Of a DNA stretch of 64,000 nt, positions 1 through 8,437 are shown one piece after another. Origin of the DNA: Caenibius tardaugens NBRC 16725 (GTDB lineage Bacteria; Pseudomonadota; Alphaproteobacteria; Sphingomonadales; Sphingomonadaceae); the NCBI RefSeq assembly GCF_003860345.1, contig NZ_CP034179.1, positions 1,116,001 through 1,180,000 on the forward strand, given 5' to 3'. Numbering within the stretch: position 1 is the first letter of the stretch; every line of letters starts with the position of its first letter. The notes under the pieces are model-generated. The model was not told the DNA's origin and did not search any database. It was given only the letters and a program-made list of their open reading frames with translations. Made by a program: the position numbers and the translations under genes.

Positions 1-563
1 CCCCCATTGTACGGCTGAAACTGCTACGTGCCGATTTCATTGCCGCGATCGGCGCCATTGCGGGTGTGCTGCTGTTCGGAGTTCTGAACGGCATGTTGCT
101 GGCCATTGTGGGATCGCTGATCCTTTTGATCCACCGTCTTTCCTCACCGCAACTGATGCGTCTGGGCCGACTGGGCTCCCATGATTTTGTCGATATCGCC
201 CGACATCCCGAAGCCCTGCTGCCCACCGATGTCATGGTGTGGAGGCCCTCGGAACCGCTCTTTTTCGGCAATGCCGAACGGATGTTCGCGCAGGTCAACG
301 CCCGCCAGATGCAGCAGCCCGCCATAAAGGCCGTGGTGGTCAGCCTTGAAGAGAGCTTCAGTCTCGACAGCAGCGCGCTCGATGCCCTCACCGAATGCGA
401 TACCCAATTGGCCACCCGCGGCGTGCGTCTGTACCTCGCGCGGGTCAGCGACACGATCCGCGACCTGTTGTTGGCCAGCGGGAAACACGATCTTGCAAAA
501 CGCTGCGCCTATAGCGTCGATGACGCTGTGGCTGCCGCACAGGACATGGAGAACACGACATGA
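1..563 (+). CDS. SulP-family anion transporter, C-terminal part (5' end outside window)
   Basis: The reading frame is open from the first bases and ends at 563, so only the C-terminal part is present. The first ~45 residues are hydrophobic and match the last membrane segments of a SulP permease (FIAAIGAIAGVLLFG, then a second segment LLAIVGSLILLI). The remaining ~130 residues form a STAS domain, with the typical hydrophobic strand followed by SLDSSALDAL. SulP proteins carry sulfate, bicarbonate or other anions across the inner membrane; the substrate cannot be told from this part. The stop overlaps the next start by 4 bp, so the two genes are probably translationally coupled. Confidence 0.85.
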   Translation, partial: PIVRLKLLRADFIAAIGAIAGVLLFGVLNGMLLAIVGSLILLIHRLSSPQLMRLGRLGSHDFVDIARHPEALLPTDVMVWRPSEPLFFGNAERMFAQVNARQMQQPAIKAVVVSLEESFSLDSSALDALTECDTQLATRGVRLYLARVSDTIRDLLLASGKHDLAKRCAYSVDDAVAAAQDMENTT

Positions 564-1177
564 GCGTTACGCCAGAACCAGTGCTTCACCCGGTCAAACT
601 GGTGGATATCAGGCCTACGCAAATGACCGTCGGCATGGGCGAAGTTCTGCGAAAAAGGGCCTCATGGCGTGAGGGCGCCGACAAGGACAAGGCAGAGTAT
701 TTGGGCCGCCATATGATACCCGTGGTCATAGGCCCGAAACAGCGATATCACATGATCGATCATCACCATCTGGCCCGCGCCCTTTATGAAGAAGGGACGA
801 AGCACGTGCTGGTGCTGGTCAAAGCCAATCTGCACCATCTGTCGCACAGTGCCTTCGAAACATATATGGACAACCGCAACTGGCTTCATCCCTATGACGC
901 GGAAGGCCAGCGTTGCGCCTATAGCGACATTCCCAAACATATCGGGAAACTGGCCGATGACCCCTATCGCACGCTGGCCGGCGCCTTGCGCGAAGTGGGT
1001 GGCTACGCAAAGTCGGACACCCCCTATGCCGAATTTCTCTGGGCCGATTTTCTCCGCCGGAAGATTACCCGCAGCATGGTCAGGAAAGCGTTTGAGGAAG
1101 CCACGGCCAAGGCGCTGATGCTCGCCCGTTCATCGGAAGCGGATTATCTCCCCGGATGGGCCGGCTATCACCACTGA
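560..1177 (+). CDS. ParB-like (ParBc_2-type) protein of unknown function
   Basis: This 205-residue protein starts at an ATG that overlaps the previous stop, with GGAG about 8 bases upstream. It has a ParB/sulfiredoxin-like N-terminal half: a VDIRPTQMTVG strand, then IPVVIGPKQRYHMIDHHHLARA, which looks like the nucleotide-binding HHxxxA region of ParB-like folds. The C-terminal half (WADFLRRKITRSMVRKAFEEA) is helical. The length and pattern fit the stand-alone ParB-like proteins, not the chromosome partition factor; no DNA-binding HTH is visible. The link with a SulP transporter is seen only as gene overlap. Function is unknown. Confidence 0.7.
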   Translation: MSVTPEPVLHPVKLVDIRPTQMTVGMGEVLRKRASWREGADKDKAEYLGRHMIPVVIGPKQRYHMIDHHHLARALYEEGTKHVLVLVKANLHHLSHSAFETYMDNRNWLHPYDAEGQRCAYSDIPKHIGKLADDPYRTLAGALREVGGYAKSDTPYAEFLWADFLRRKITRSMVRKAFEEATAKALMLARSSEADYLPGWAGYHH

Positions 1178-1315
1178 CGCATTGTTGCGTTGCGGTTTCC
1201 GGCCCCGCAACATTACCGGAGTTTAAGCGACGCTCCACCAACAGGATAAGGTCACGGCACTAAAAGGGACCTGTGACGAGGAGTGGCCCCGCCACCTGAG
1301 GAAAGGACCCTTTAC

Positions 1316-1600
1316 ATGAACAAGCTGATCCGCATTTCCACCGCTGCTCTTCTGGCGATTTCGGCACTTGGCGCCGCCAGCATGCCCGCCAATGCCGCGG
1401 CTTGCCGGGATGCCCATGGGCGTTTCGCCAAGTGCCCCGTCAGCGCCACCGCACCAGCAAAGACAGCCAAGACAACCCGGGCCTCGCACAAGGTCGCCGC
1501 CAAGAAGGCTTCCCCTTCGAAGCAAGCAGCTGCTGCCAGCGTCAAGGCGGCTCCGGCAACAACCAAGACGCCAGCAAAGGCTCCCGCTCACAAGGGCTGA
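1316..1600 (+). CDS. Small exported Lys/Ala/Pro-rich basic protein
   Basis: The ATG at 1316 has a GAGGAAAGGA ribosome site about 8 bases upstream. The 94-residue product begins with a clear signal peptide (MNKLIRISTAALLAISALGA, cleavage likely after ANA or NAAA). A short CRDAHGRFAKC motif with two cysteines follows, then a low-complexity tail of Lys, Ala, Thr and Pro that resembles a histone H1 tail. The CRDA.GRF.KC motif recurs in small exported proteins of proteobacteria, as far as I recall. It may bind nucleic acid or the cell envelope, but no function can be assigned. A hairpin lies 40 bases after the stop. Confidence 0.6.
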   Translation: MNKLIRISTAALLAISALGAASMPANAAACRDAHGRFAKCPVSATAPAKTAKTTRASHKVAAKKASPSKQAAAASVKAAPATTKTPAKAPAHKG

Positions 1601-1640
1601 CAAAGCCGCATAACCATCCCCCATCGACAGCGAGAGAACG

Positions 1641-1670
1641 GAAACGGATGACCGCAAGGTCATCCGTTTC
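1641..1670. terminator. Perfect 13-bp stem with GCAA loop between convergent genes
   Basis: The arms GAAACGGATGACC (1641-1653) and GGTCATCCGTTTC (1658-1670) pair perfectly around a GCAA tetraloop. The hairpin sits between the small basic protein and the convergent TonB receptor, so it can end both transcripts. The T-run after it is short, so strength is uncertain. Confidence 0.75.
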
Positions 1671-1754
1671 TGGCGTCATCCCGGATCGCGCATGTCCTGC
1701 GGGATATCGCCCCGCCGCCACACCAAACGGGTGCGCCCCCTCCGGCCCGCAGCC

Positions 1755-4241
1755 TCAGAAATTGTAGCGCACGCGCATGCCGTACATGCGGGGTTCCCCA
1801 TACAAGGCCGCCGACGAGAGCAGCGAGCCAGTCTGGAACACGTGCGTGTTGTTGATCTGATACAGTTTGTTGGTCAGATTGGTTGCGTATGCCGTGACAT
1901 CGACATTCGAACCCATGATATCCGACCAAGTGGCTGACAGGCTGAGCAGGCCGAACGATTTGAAGTAGGAATCCGGCTGCACCTCCGGAAGCAGGAATGC
2001 CTCGGTATATTGCGCGGAAGTGTGGGAGTAATTCGCATATAGCGAAAGAGCACCCAGCGTTCCGGGCAGATCGGTCCGGTAACTTATCCGGGCACTGAAC
2101 GTGTGCGGCGCCACGTACTGGAAGGGCAGACAGGAGGAATCGGCCAGTTGCCCTGCCGGAATGGTCTGCCCACTACAGTCTTTCACCGGCGCAGTCGCTG
2201 GCCGGAACGTATAGTTTTTGTAATCGGCGTCGGTATGGCTGTACGTCGCGCTGAGTTCGAGATTGTTTGCGAACTTGAGGCTGGCAATCACTTCCACGCC
2301 CTTGATGCGCGCATCGGACGACAGAATTTGCACGCCACTGGCCCGCGTGGTTGCGTTGAAGTCCGATGCTGCGCGCTGGATACCCTTGTATTTGAGGTAA
2401 TATCCGTTGACGTTCAACTGGGCGAGAACATCCCCAAGCGTCCAGTCGGATTTAAATCCCGCTTCGTAGGATGTGACATATTCAGGCTGGAAAGTGCGGG
2501 TGGTTTCACGCACCGACAGGCTGTTGAAGCCGCCTGCCTTATACCCCCGGCTGACCTTGGCGTAGAGCAGCAGATCGTCGGTTGCCTTGTAATCCAGTCC
2601 GATCAGCCACGTAGGCGCCTTGCTCTTCAGTTCCCCGGCAATTCTGCAGTTTGCGGGATTACTCACCACCGTTGCGGTGCTGGCGCAGCGGAAGTTTGCC
2701 CCGGCGGGCGTATAGCCCTCGGCAAAGCCGCTGATATCGTCCCACGTATAGCGATAGCCAAGCGTCAGTTTGACGCGGTCCAGCGCGGGGGTCATCAACC
2801 CGAGATCCACCGTTGCCTGCGCATAGAGCGCCTTGGAACTGGTCTTCGTCCCATAATAGCTGCGCGCCGGGACACATGCTGCGGGATTGCCTGTCATGCT
2901 GGCGGGGCAGTAGTTGATCTGGGAACTGGCCTGTACCCCGTCGGGCTTCTGGTTCAACAGAAACGCGCCTGCGGTAAAGGTCAGCCGTTTATCGAGGAAA
3001 TCGCCTTGCAGTTGCAGTTCTTCGGTGAACAGGCGCACGTTATCCCGGTAATGATCATACGGCACCCCATTCCGGTATCCGGAAGGCAGCCGGGCCTGCG
3101 GAACGCCAACGTCGAACTGCTGGAATGGCGTGGCATCCCCGTCGTAAAGATAGCCGACCTTGAACTTGTGATAGCTCACGATGTTGCGCAGCTTGATCGC
3201 ATCGGAAAGATCGAGGTTTGACGTGTTGACCAGCCCCCAGGCGCGGACTTCCTGATAGGAATCCAGGCTGTGCGCGGTTGCGCGGGTGCCAAGCGCCTTG
3301 GCCTTTGCCGTGGCAGCGCGATAGACATCGCAGGATACCTGAATACCGCTGGGGACGGTTGGGGCATCGACGCAAAACCCGACGCCTTTCAAACCGGCAA
3401 TATTAAACTGGTTGTGAACATTGCCCGCGCCGTTGTTCCGCGAACGGGCGCCATAGGCCATCAGATAGTTTTCGAAGCGTTCGCTCGGCCGGAACAACAA
3501 GCCGATGCGCCCGGAATAGTAATGGACATCGTCGCGGTTTTTGTCGAACGTGACGTCGTGGGTATACCCCTCACGATCCTGAAACTGCCCGGCAATGCGC
3601 AGTGCCAGCTTCTCCTTCACCAACGGCGCATTGATCACGGCCTGCACTTCGCGATTGCGGTGGTTGCCGATCCCCACCTGAATATGCCCGCCGAAATCAT
3701 CGGTCGGCTTGCGCGGGACCAGCAGAACAGCACCGCCTGTGGCGTTGCGACCGAACAGCGTGCCCTGCGGCCCTGCCAGAACCTGCATGTTTTCCAGATC
3801 CAGGAAATTGCCCGGCCCGCCCTGCTGCGTCAGCGACGTGGCAGTGGGAAGCGGCACTTCGTTCATGTAGATGACCACACCGGGCGACGCCTGAAACGCT
3901 GCCCCCTGGCCACGCAAGGTGATTGTCTGCGCATCCCGCGATCCGGACCCTGCGGTGCCGACTGTCATGGACGGCACACTGGCGATCAGATCTTCGGCTT
4001 TCGTGATATTCTGCTGCTCAAGTCGCTGGGACGAAAAGGCAGTGATGGCAATCGGCACATCCTGCGCCCTTTCCTCGCGTCTGTTCGCAGTCACGATAAT
4101 CGTATTAAGGTCATGGCCGGCACTGGCATTGGCACCGCTTCCGGCGGATTGCCCCAATGCAATATCCGGCGTTGCAAGCGCGATGAAAGATACCGCAGCA
4201 GACAGCATCGGCATAATCAGCTGGTTACGATCACAAGCCAT
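1755..4241 (-). CDS. TonB-dependent outer-membrane receptor (P450-cluster side)
   Basis: About 828 residues from the chosen start. The leader MACDRNQLIMPMLSAAVSFIALATP is a signal peptide. A TonB box-like stretch (LNTIIVTANRREER) and a plug domain follow, with TLRGQG and VLAGPQGTLFGRNATGGAVL. A long beta barrel ends in RMYGMRVRYNF with the usual terminal Phe. The ATG at 4241 is preferred over 4250 because GGGGAG lies 9 bases before it. Receptors of this sphingomonad type import bulky carbon sources or siderophores. It lies downstream of, and in the same direction as, the P450/ligase operon, so it may import that pathway's substrate; this is inference. Confidence 0.92.
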   Translation of the reverse strand: MACDRNQLIMPMLSAAVSFIALATPDIALGQSAGSGANASAGHDLNTIIVTANRREERAQDVPIAITAFSSQRLEQQNITKAEDLIASVPSMTVGTAGSGSRDAQTITLRGQGAAFQASPGVVIYMNEVPLPTATSLTQQGGPGNFLDLENMQVLAGPQGTLFGRNATGGAVLLVPRKPTDDFGGHIQVGIGNHRNREVQAVINAPLVKEKLALRIAGQFQDREGYTHDVTFDKNRDDVHYYSGRIGLLFRPSERFENYLMAYGARSRNNGAGNVHNQFNIAGLKGVGFCVDAPTVPSGIQVSCDVYRAATAKAKALGTRATAHSLDSYQEVRAWGLVNTSNLDLSDAIKLRNIVSYHKFKVGYLYDGDATPFQQFDVGVPQARLPSGYRNGVPYDHYRDNVRLFTEELQLQGDFLDKRLTFTAGAFLLNQKPDGVQASSQINYCPASMTGNPAACVPARSYYGTKTSSKALYAQATVDLGLMTPALDRVKLTLGYRYTWDDISGFAEGYTPAGANFRCASTATVVSNPANCRIAGELKSKAPTWLIGLDYKATDDLLLYAKVSRGYKAGGFNSLSVRETTRTFQPEYVTSYEAGFKSDWTLGDVLAQLNVNGYYLKYKGIQRAASDFNATTRASGVQILSSDARIKGVEVIASLKFANNLELSATYSHTDADYKNYTFRPATAPVKDCSGQTIPAGQLADSSCLPFQYVAPHTFSARISYRTDLPGTLGALSLYANYSHTSAQYTEAFLLPEVQPDSYFKSFGLLSLSATWSDIMGSNVDVTAYATNLTNKLYQINNTHVFQTGSLLSSAALYGEPRMYGMRVRYNF

Positions 4242-4401
4242 TTTTTCCATCTCCCCACCTTGTTCTTGTCTCGTATCAGACCCTAAAAGATACATTCGTA
4301 TATCTTGAAGGTATCTACGTGTATAGTTTAAATTTCAGATATGCGAAGGGTGAAGGCCCGGTTGCGATAAACACACAACGGAATCCGCCATCCTGTTGAA
4401 A

Positions 4402-4425
4402 TTATAATCAAAACATTGATTATAA
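4402..4425. promoter_or_regulatory. AT-rich perfect inverted repeat upstream of the TonB receptor
   Basis: The arms TTATAATCA (4402-4410) and TGATTATAA (4417-4425) are exact reverse complements around AAACAT. They lie about 160 bases upstream of the receptor start, in the 240-base gap after the VOC gene. The shape is that of a dimeric repressor or activator site; the protein that binds is unknown. A second spaced pair, TGTAAA (4434-4439) and TTTACA (4456-4461), follows. Confidence 0.5.
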
Positions 4426-4482
4426 AGGATTTATGTAAAGTCTGTCAGACGCAAATTTACAGAAGCCAGGCACGCAAGGGCA

Positions 4483-4872
4483 TCAACTCAACGGGCCAAG
4501 CAGTTCGATCACCTGCCCGTCGGGATCAGTCAAAAATGCGATGCGTATGCCATGCGCTTCGTTGTCCTGCGGGGGATGCACCAAAGCACCCCCTGCGGTG
4601 ATCGCGGACGCAACCGTGGCATCGACATCGTCCACGGCAAATCCAAGCACCGTCTCGCCGGGATTTGTCTGCCCCGCATGGCCACGACGCTCCATGATCA
4701 GGCGACTGCAGTTCTCATTGCCGGGGACGACAAACACCGTTTCCCGGGGACGTCCGTCATCGTCCATGACGCGCACGAGAACCTCCAGCCCGAGAACCGC
4801 CGTATAAAAATCTTCCACACTCGCGGGATCGCCGACGGTGATCTTGGTGAAGAAGAAGCTTTTCGCGACCAT
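4483..4872 (-). CDS. VOC-superfamily (glyoxalase/bleomycin-resistance fold) protein
   Basis: 129 residues, the usual size of a single-domain VOC protein. Two beta-alpha-beta-beta-beta repeats are visible: FFFTKITVGDPASVEDFYT near the start, and LGFAVDDVDATVASAITAGG followed by FLTDPDGQVIELL at the end. The last Glu of the VIEL motif is a common metal ligand in this family. A GGGGAG site sits 7 bases before the ATG. It is the last gene of the P450/ligase operon. VOC members include isomerases, lyases and extradiol dioxygenases; the short length argues against a ring-cleaving dioxygenase. The exact reaction is unknown. Confidence 0.8.
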   Translation of the reverse strand: MVAKSFFFTKITVGDPASVEDFYTAVLGLEVLVRVMDDDGRPRETVFVVPGNENCSRLIMERRGHAGQTNPGETVLGFAVDDVDATVASAITAGGALVHPPQDNEAHGIRIAFLTDPDGQVIELLGPLS

Positions 4873-4909
4873 TGGTATCTCCCCTTGTTACAAGCCCCAT
4901 CCCCAATCG

Positions 4910-5716
4910 TCACGCCGACGTGGTCACCAGCCCCTGTGTGGAAAGACTCAAGGATTCCACCACTTCCCGTCGGGAAAGTCGGCTCAGCCGTTCGATATTC
5001 GGGCGTATACTGTCCATGGCATAAACCGGGCCGTCACCCAGCCGGGCCAGCCCGGTCTGCGCGACGAAATCGGGCTCGTCAGCCTGGAATTCCCCGCCAT
5101 CCATACTGAAACCAGCACGTGCCATGGCTGGCGTACGGGTCAACCCGAGCACGAGGCAGAGCACCTTGACCCCGAACGGACGCAGTTCGTACCACAGCCC
5201 CTCGGCGAATGTCTGGGCATAGGCCTTGGCGGCGGCATATCCGGCAATGTTTGCCGCACCGCCAGCTCCAGCCCCCGACCCCAGAAACAGGATCGCACCC
5301 TTGCCGCGTTCCCGCATGGTTTTGCCAAAATGATGGGCGAGCCGGACCTGCGTTTCGACATTCAGGCGCATAAGCGAGAGAAAGCCGTCCAGCGGCTGGT
5401 CGAGAAACGGCTTCAGACCATGCGCGGCCCCGGCATTGTAGATCAGGCCGCCGACCTCGATATCGGCACAGGCGGCGATCAGATCGTCCGCTGCGGTTTG
5501 CTGCCCAAGATCGAGCGACAGGGTGCGTACTTCCACGCCGTAAGTGTCGCGTATTGATTGCGCCGTCTCTTCCAGCGGCCCCGCTTTTCGCGCCACAAGC
5601 ATCAGGTTCACGCCCTTTGCCGCCAGACGTTGGGCGAGACATGCGCCGACACCTTCCGAACCACCGGCGATTACGGTCCAGGGCATGAATTCGGCAAAAT
5701 TTTGGGGATCAGACAT
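4910..5716 (-). CDS. Short-chain dehydrogenase/reductase
   Basis: A 268-residue classical SDR. The cofactor loop is TVIAGGSEGVGACLA near residue 12. NAG occurs in LIYNAGAAHG, and the catalytic Tyr and Lys are in YAAAK, preceded by Ser in LFLGSGAGAG. The start at 5716 overlaps the upstream ligase stop by 8 bases and has GGAGAG 6 bases before it, so the genes are coupled. It probably oxidises a hydroxyl or reduces a ketone on an intermediate of the P450/CoA-ligase pathway; the NAD or NADP preference is not resolved. Confidence 0.88.
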   Translation of the reverse strand: MSDPQNFAEFMPWTVIAGGSEGVGACLAQRLAAKGVNLMLVARKAGPLEETAQSIRDTYGVEVRTLSLDLGQQTAADDLIAACADIEVGGLIYNAGAAHGLKPFLDQPLDGFLSLMRLNVETQVRLAHHFGKTMRERGKGAILFLGSGAGAGGAANIAGYAAAKAYAQTFAEGLWYELRPFGVKVLCLVLGLTRTPAMARAGFSMDGGEFQADEPDFVAQTGLARLGDGPVYAMDSIRPNIERLSRLSRREVVESLSLSTQGLVTTSA

Positions 5717-7355
5717 CATTCTCTCCATGTGTTTGGGCCAGTGTTTGGACAAGTGTTTGCGAAATCCGCAGTCGCAGTTCGTTCTTTTTGACTTTCCCCG
5801 AGGCATTTCTGGGCAATTCATCCAGAAATTCGAGACGTTCGGGCGTCTTCTGCACGGACAGTCCCAGATTCCGAAAATGTGCGCACGCATCGGCCAGCGT
5901 CAGATGCATACCTGCCTCCAAGACAACGAAGGCACATACCTTTTCGCCATAGATCGCATCGGGCATTGCGACAGCTGCGGCATCGTTCACCGAGGGGTGC
6001 TGCATCAGGCAGGCTTCGACTTCCGTGGAAGAAATGTTTTCTCCCCCACGGATGATGATGTCCTTTTTCCGGTCCGTAATCAGCAGATAACCGCGACCAT
6101 CCAGCCGCCCGATATCTCCGGTGCGAAACCAGCCGCCCGGAGCAAACGCTTCCAGATCAAGTTCCGGGTTCGAATAGCCGGCAAACAGATCCGGCCCCCG
6201 GGTGAGGATATTGCCTTCTGCGCCGGTGGGCAGATCGCGATCGTTATCGTCGACGATCCGCACTTCATTGCCGGTATCGATCTGTCCGTCGGTAAAGGCG
6301 CGGTTCTGGAACGTCTCATCCGGATCGAACAGTGTGACGGTCGGATGTTCGGTGGAGCCATAGACTCTCGCCCCGCGAAATCCCCGTTCATCCGCCATCC
6401 GCACCTGTTCCGGCGTAATCCCCTGCCCCCCCATGCTGAAGCTGGTGAGCGAGGACATATCCGCGCCATGCGCCTGCGCCGCATCCAGCAAGGTCACGAG
6501 AAACGTCGGCGTCCCCCCGCCGCACCGGATCTGGTGCCGTTCGATCAGCCGGGCGGCCAGAACGGGGTCCCAATGGTCCATGAATACCTGCGGCGCCCCA
6601 TAGAGCGATGGCCGCATGACGAAGCCATATCCGGTAATATGGCCCGCCGGCATATTGCTGAGATACATGCCCCGATTGGCGAATGTGGGCCTCCCCCATT
6701 CCCACAACAGGCTGTTATGCGTGTGCTGCACGCCCTTGGGATGGGATGTCGTCCCCGACGTGTAGATCAGGCAGGCAATGGCGTTCGGATCGCCGGGTGC
6801 CGGGGTGAACCCTTCGGTACCACCTGCGACCAGATCATCCCATGCGATACACGAAGCTGGCACGGCATCGCCGATCACCACCAGCGCTTCCAGCCGCGTG
6901 TCCGCCAGACACTCGGCATAGCGTGCAGCATAGGGGCGTCCGCGCCATGCATCGGGCACGAACAGGAACTTCGCGCCGGAATCCTGCACGATATAGCTGA
7001 TTTCGGCATCGCCATAGATGCTGACAATCGGAAGCGTGATTGCGCCAAGATGCGCAATCGCCTGATAGATTATCGCGGTTTCCAGCCATGTCGGAAGCTG
7101 GACAGCAATAACATCGCCCGCCCGCACCCCCAGACTGTACAACCCGGCGGCCACACGCAGGCCTTCCTCAAACAGGTCTGCGTTGGATCGGGCGATCATG
7201 GCCTCATTGCGATAATAGAACGAGGGCGTATCCGGGAAAGCGCGGGCCGCCGCCGTCAGCGCTTCGGACAGCGTGGTGCCATTGTAGTAGCCCTGTTCTT
7301 TCCAGCGGGCCTGCAGAATCGCCCGCTCGCGACGGATTGTTTCGGCACGGTTCAC
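5709..7355 (-). CDS. AMP-dependent acyl-CoA ligase (ANL superfamily)
   Basis: About 548 residues from a GTG that overlaps the upstream stop (GTGA) and has GGAG 8 bases before it; the frame upstream of the GTG lies inside the neighbour. ANL motifs are complete: the P-loop CLIYTSGTTSHPKGVQ, YGSTEHPT, FRTGDIG, DRKKDIIIRGGENIS, and the C-terminal catalytic Lys in NASGKVKK. It activates a carboxylic acid with ATP and CoA in the cytoplasm. Its place between P450/oxidoreductase genes and an SDR suggests that it primes a pathway acid for beta-oxidation-like steps. The acid cannot be named from sequence. Confidence 0.9.
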   Translation of the reverse strand: MNRAETIRRERAILQARWKEQGYYNGTTLSEALTAAARAFPDTPSFYYRNEAMIARSNADLFEEGLRVAAGLYSLGVRAGDVIAVQLPTWLETAIIYQAIAHLGAITLPIVSIYGDAEISYIVQDSGAKFLFVPDAWRGRPYAARYAECLADTRLEALVVIGDAVPASCIAWDDLVAGGTEGFTPAPGDPNAIACLIYTSGTTSHPKGVQHTHNSLLWEWGRPTFANRGMYLSNMPAGHITGYGFVMRPSLYGAPQVFMDHWDPVLAARLIERHQIRCGGGTPTFLVTLLDAAQAHGADMSSLTSFSMGGQGITPEQVRMADERGFRGARVYGSTEHPTVTLFDPDETFQNRAFTDGQIDTGNEVRIVDDNDRDLPTGAEGNILTRGPDLFAGYSNPELDLEAFAPGGWFRTGDIGRLDGRGYLLITDRKKDIIIRGGENISSTEVEACLMQHPSVNDAAAVAMPDAIYGEKVCAFVVLEAGMHLTLADACAHFRNLGLSVQKTPERLEFLDELPRNASGKVKKNELRLRISQTLVQTLAQTHGENDV

Positions 7356-8374
7356 GCTTTCAACTCCGCGATCACGGCAGCGATGTTCGCGTCTGCGGCG
7401 CAATCCTGTGGCAGCGCGATCCCGATATGCGTGGCGCAACCGTTGAACATGGTCCGGATGGTCGCGGCAAGCTCGCTCCACGGCGCGGAGATCACAAATG
7501 CGTCCAGAATATCGTCATCCAGCAATGCGGGCATCGCATCCCATTTCCCTTCACGGGTAAGCTGGCGCAGCGCAGGGCCAAACTGCCCCCAACCGAACAG
7601 TTCCAGACTGCGCCAGTAATTGGGCGTGGACAGGATTGTGGCCAGAAGCTGTCTGTGCGCCTCCCTGTTCCGGTTGATTTCCTCGGCAGACGAACCCGTC
7701 GCGATCAGAGGATTGACGATGACCCCCATATCGCCGACCGATCGCCCGGTTCGCGCGGCCCCCTTCGCAAGGTCCGGCAGCAACAGTTCCTGAATAAAAC
7801 GCGGGCTGGTGTTGGTCGGATGCGTCGTGATCGCATCGGCCAGTTCTCCGGCCAGCGCCGCCATATGCGGCCCTACGGCCGCCAGATGCAATGGAATATC
7901 CGGATGCTCTATCGGTGGCGGCGCAATATAGGCCTGTTGCCGCAGGAACTGGTAATATTCGCCTCTGAAAGCCAGGGGTTCGCCGGTCTGCCAGCAGCGG
8001 AAAATCGCACGCATCGTCTGCACATATTCACGCATGCGAGGGGCAGGCGGGTGCCATGGCGTGCTGTATTTCTGGATAATGTTCGGCGCCACGAGCGGCC
8101 CCAGCCCCAGATGGTATCGCCCGCCGGAAAAGGCCTGCAGATCCCAAACCGCAACCGCGGTTGTCATCGGGCTGCGAGGAAAACACACCAGCGCGCTGTT
8201 GGCGATGTCAATCCGGGTCGTCGCCCCCACCGCTATGGCCGCCGCAGTAAGGCCGTCATGGCAAACGTCGGGTATGCTCAGGCGATCGAAGCCCAGCGCC
8301 TCGGCCCTGCGCGCGGCATCTGTCACCCCCGATAGCGGGGTGTAGAGATCGAGATTTGCGACGACCGTAAACAT
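7352..8374 (-). CDS. LLM-class (luciferase-like) flavin-dependent oxidoreductase
   Basis: 340 residues from the ATG before FTVVANLDLYTP; a GAGG stands about 8 bases upstream. The TIM-barrel signature of bacterial luciferase-like proteins is clear: TRIDIANSALVCFPRSPMTTA, WDLQAFSGGRYHLGLGPLV, then IPLHLAAVGPHMAALAGELADA. Members use F420 or FMN as a hydride or oxygen-transfer cofactor. Whether this host makes F420 is not shown by the window. It sits between P450 and CoA ligase in one operon, overlapping the ligase by 4 bp, so it likely acts on the same substrate. Confidence 0.87.
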   Translation of the reverse strand: MFTVVANLDLYTPLSGVTDAARRAEALGFDRLSIPDVCHDGLTAAAIAVGATTRIDIANSALVCFPRSPMTTAVAVWDLQAFSGGRYHLGLGPLVAPNIIQKYSTPWHPPAPRMREYVQTMRAIFRCWQTGEPLAFRGEYYQFLRQQAYIAPPPIEHPDIPLHLAAVGPHMAALAGELADAITTHPTNTSPRFIQELLLPDLAKGAARTGRSVGDMGVIVNPLIATGSSAEEINRNREAHRQLLATILSTPNYWRSLELFGWGQFGPALRQLTREGKWDAMPALLDDDILDAFVISAPWSELAATIRTMFNGCATHIGIALPQDCAADANIAAVIAELKA

Positions 8375-8437
8375 GTGCGTGCCTCGCCAATCAGCGCGGA
8401 GGAACAAGGGGGCATGCCTTTTCAGGCACCGACTGCC

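Noticed and set aside
5544-7619. 691-codon plus-strand open frame opposite the acyl-CoA ligase and SDR
   Set aside because: It is the antisense of genes with complete motifs and has His/Pro/Arg-rich composition without domains. Long antisense frames are common in high-GC DNA.
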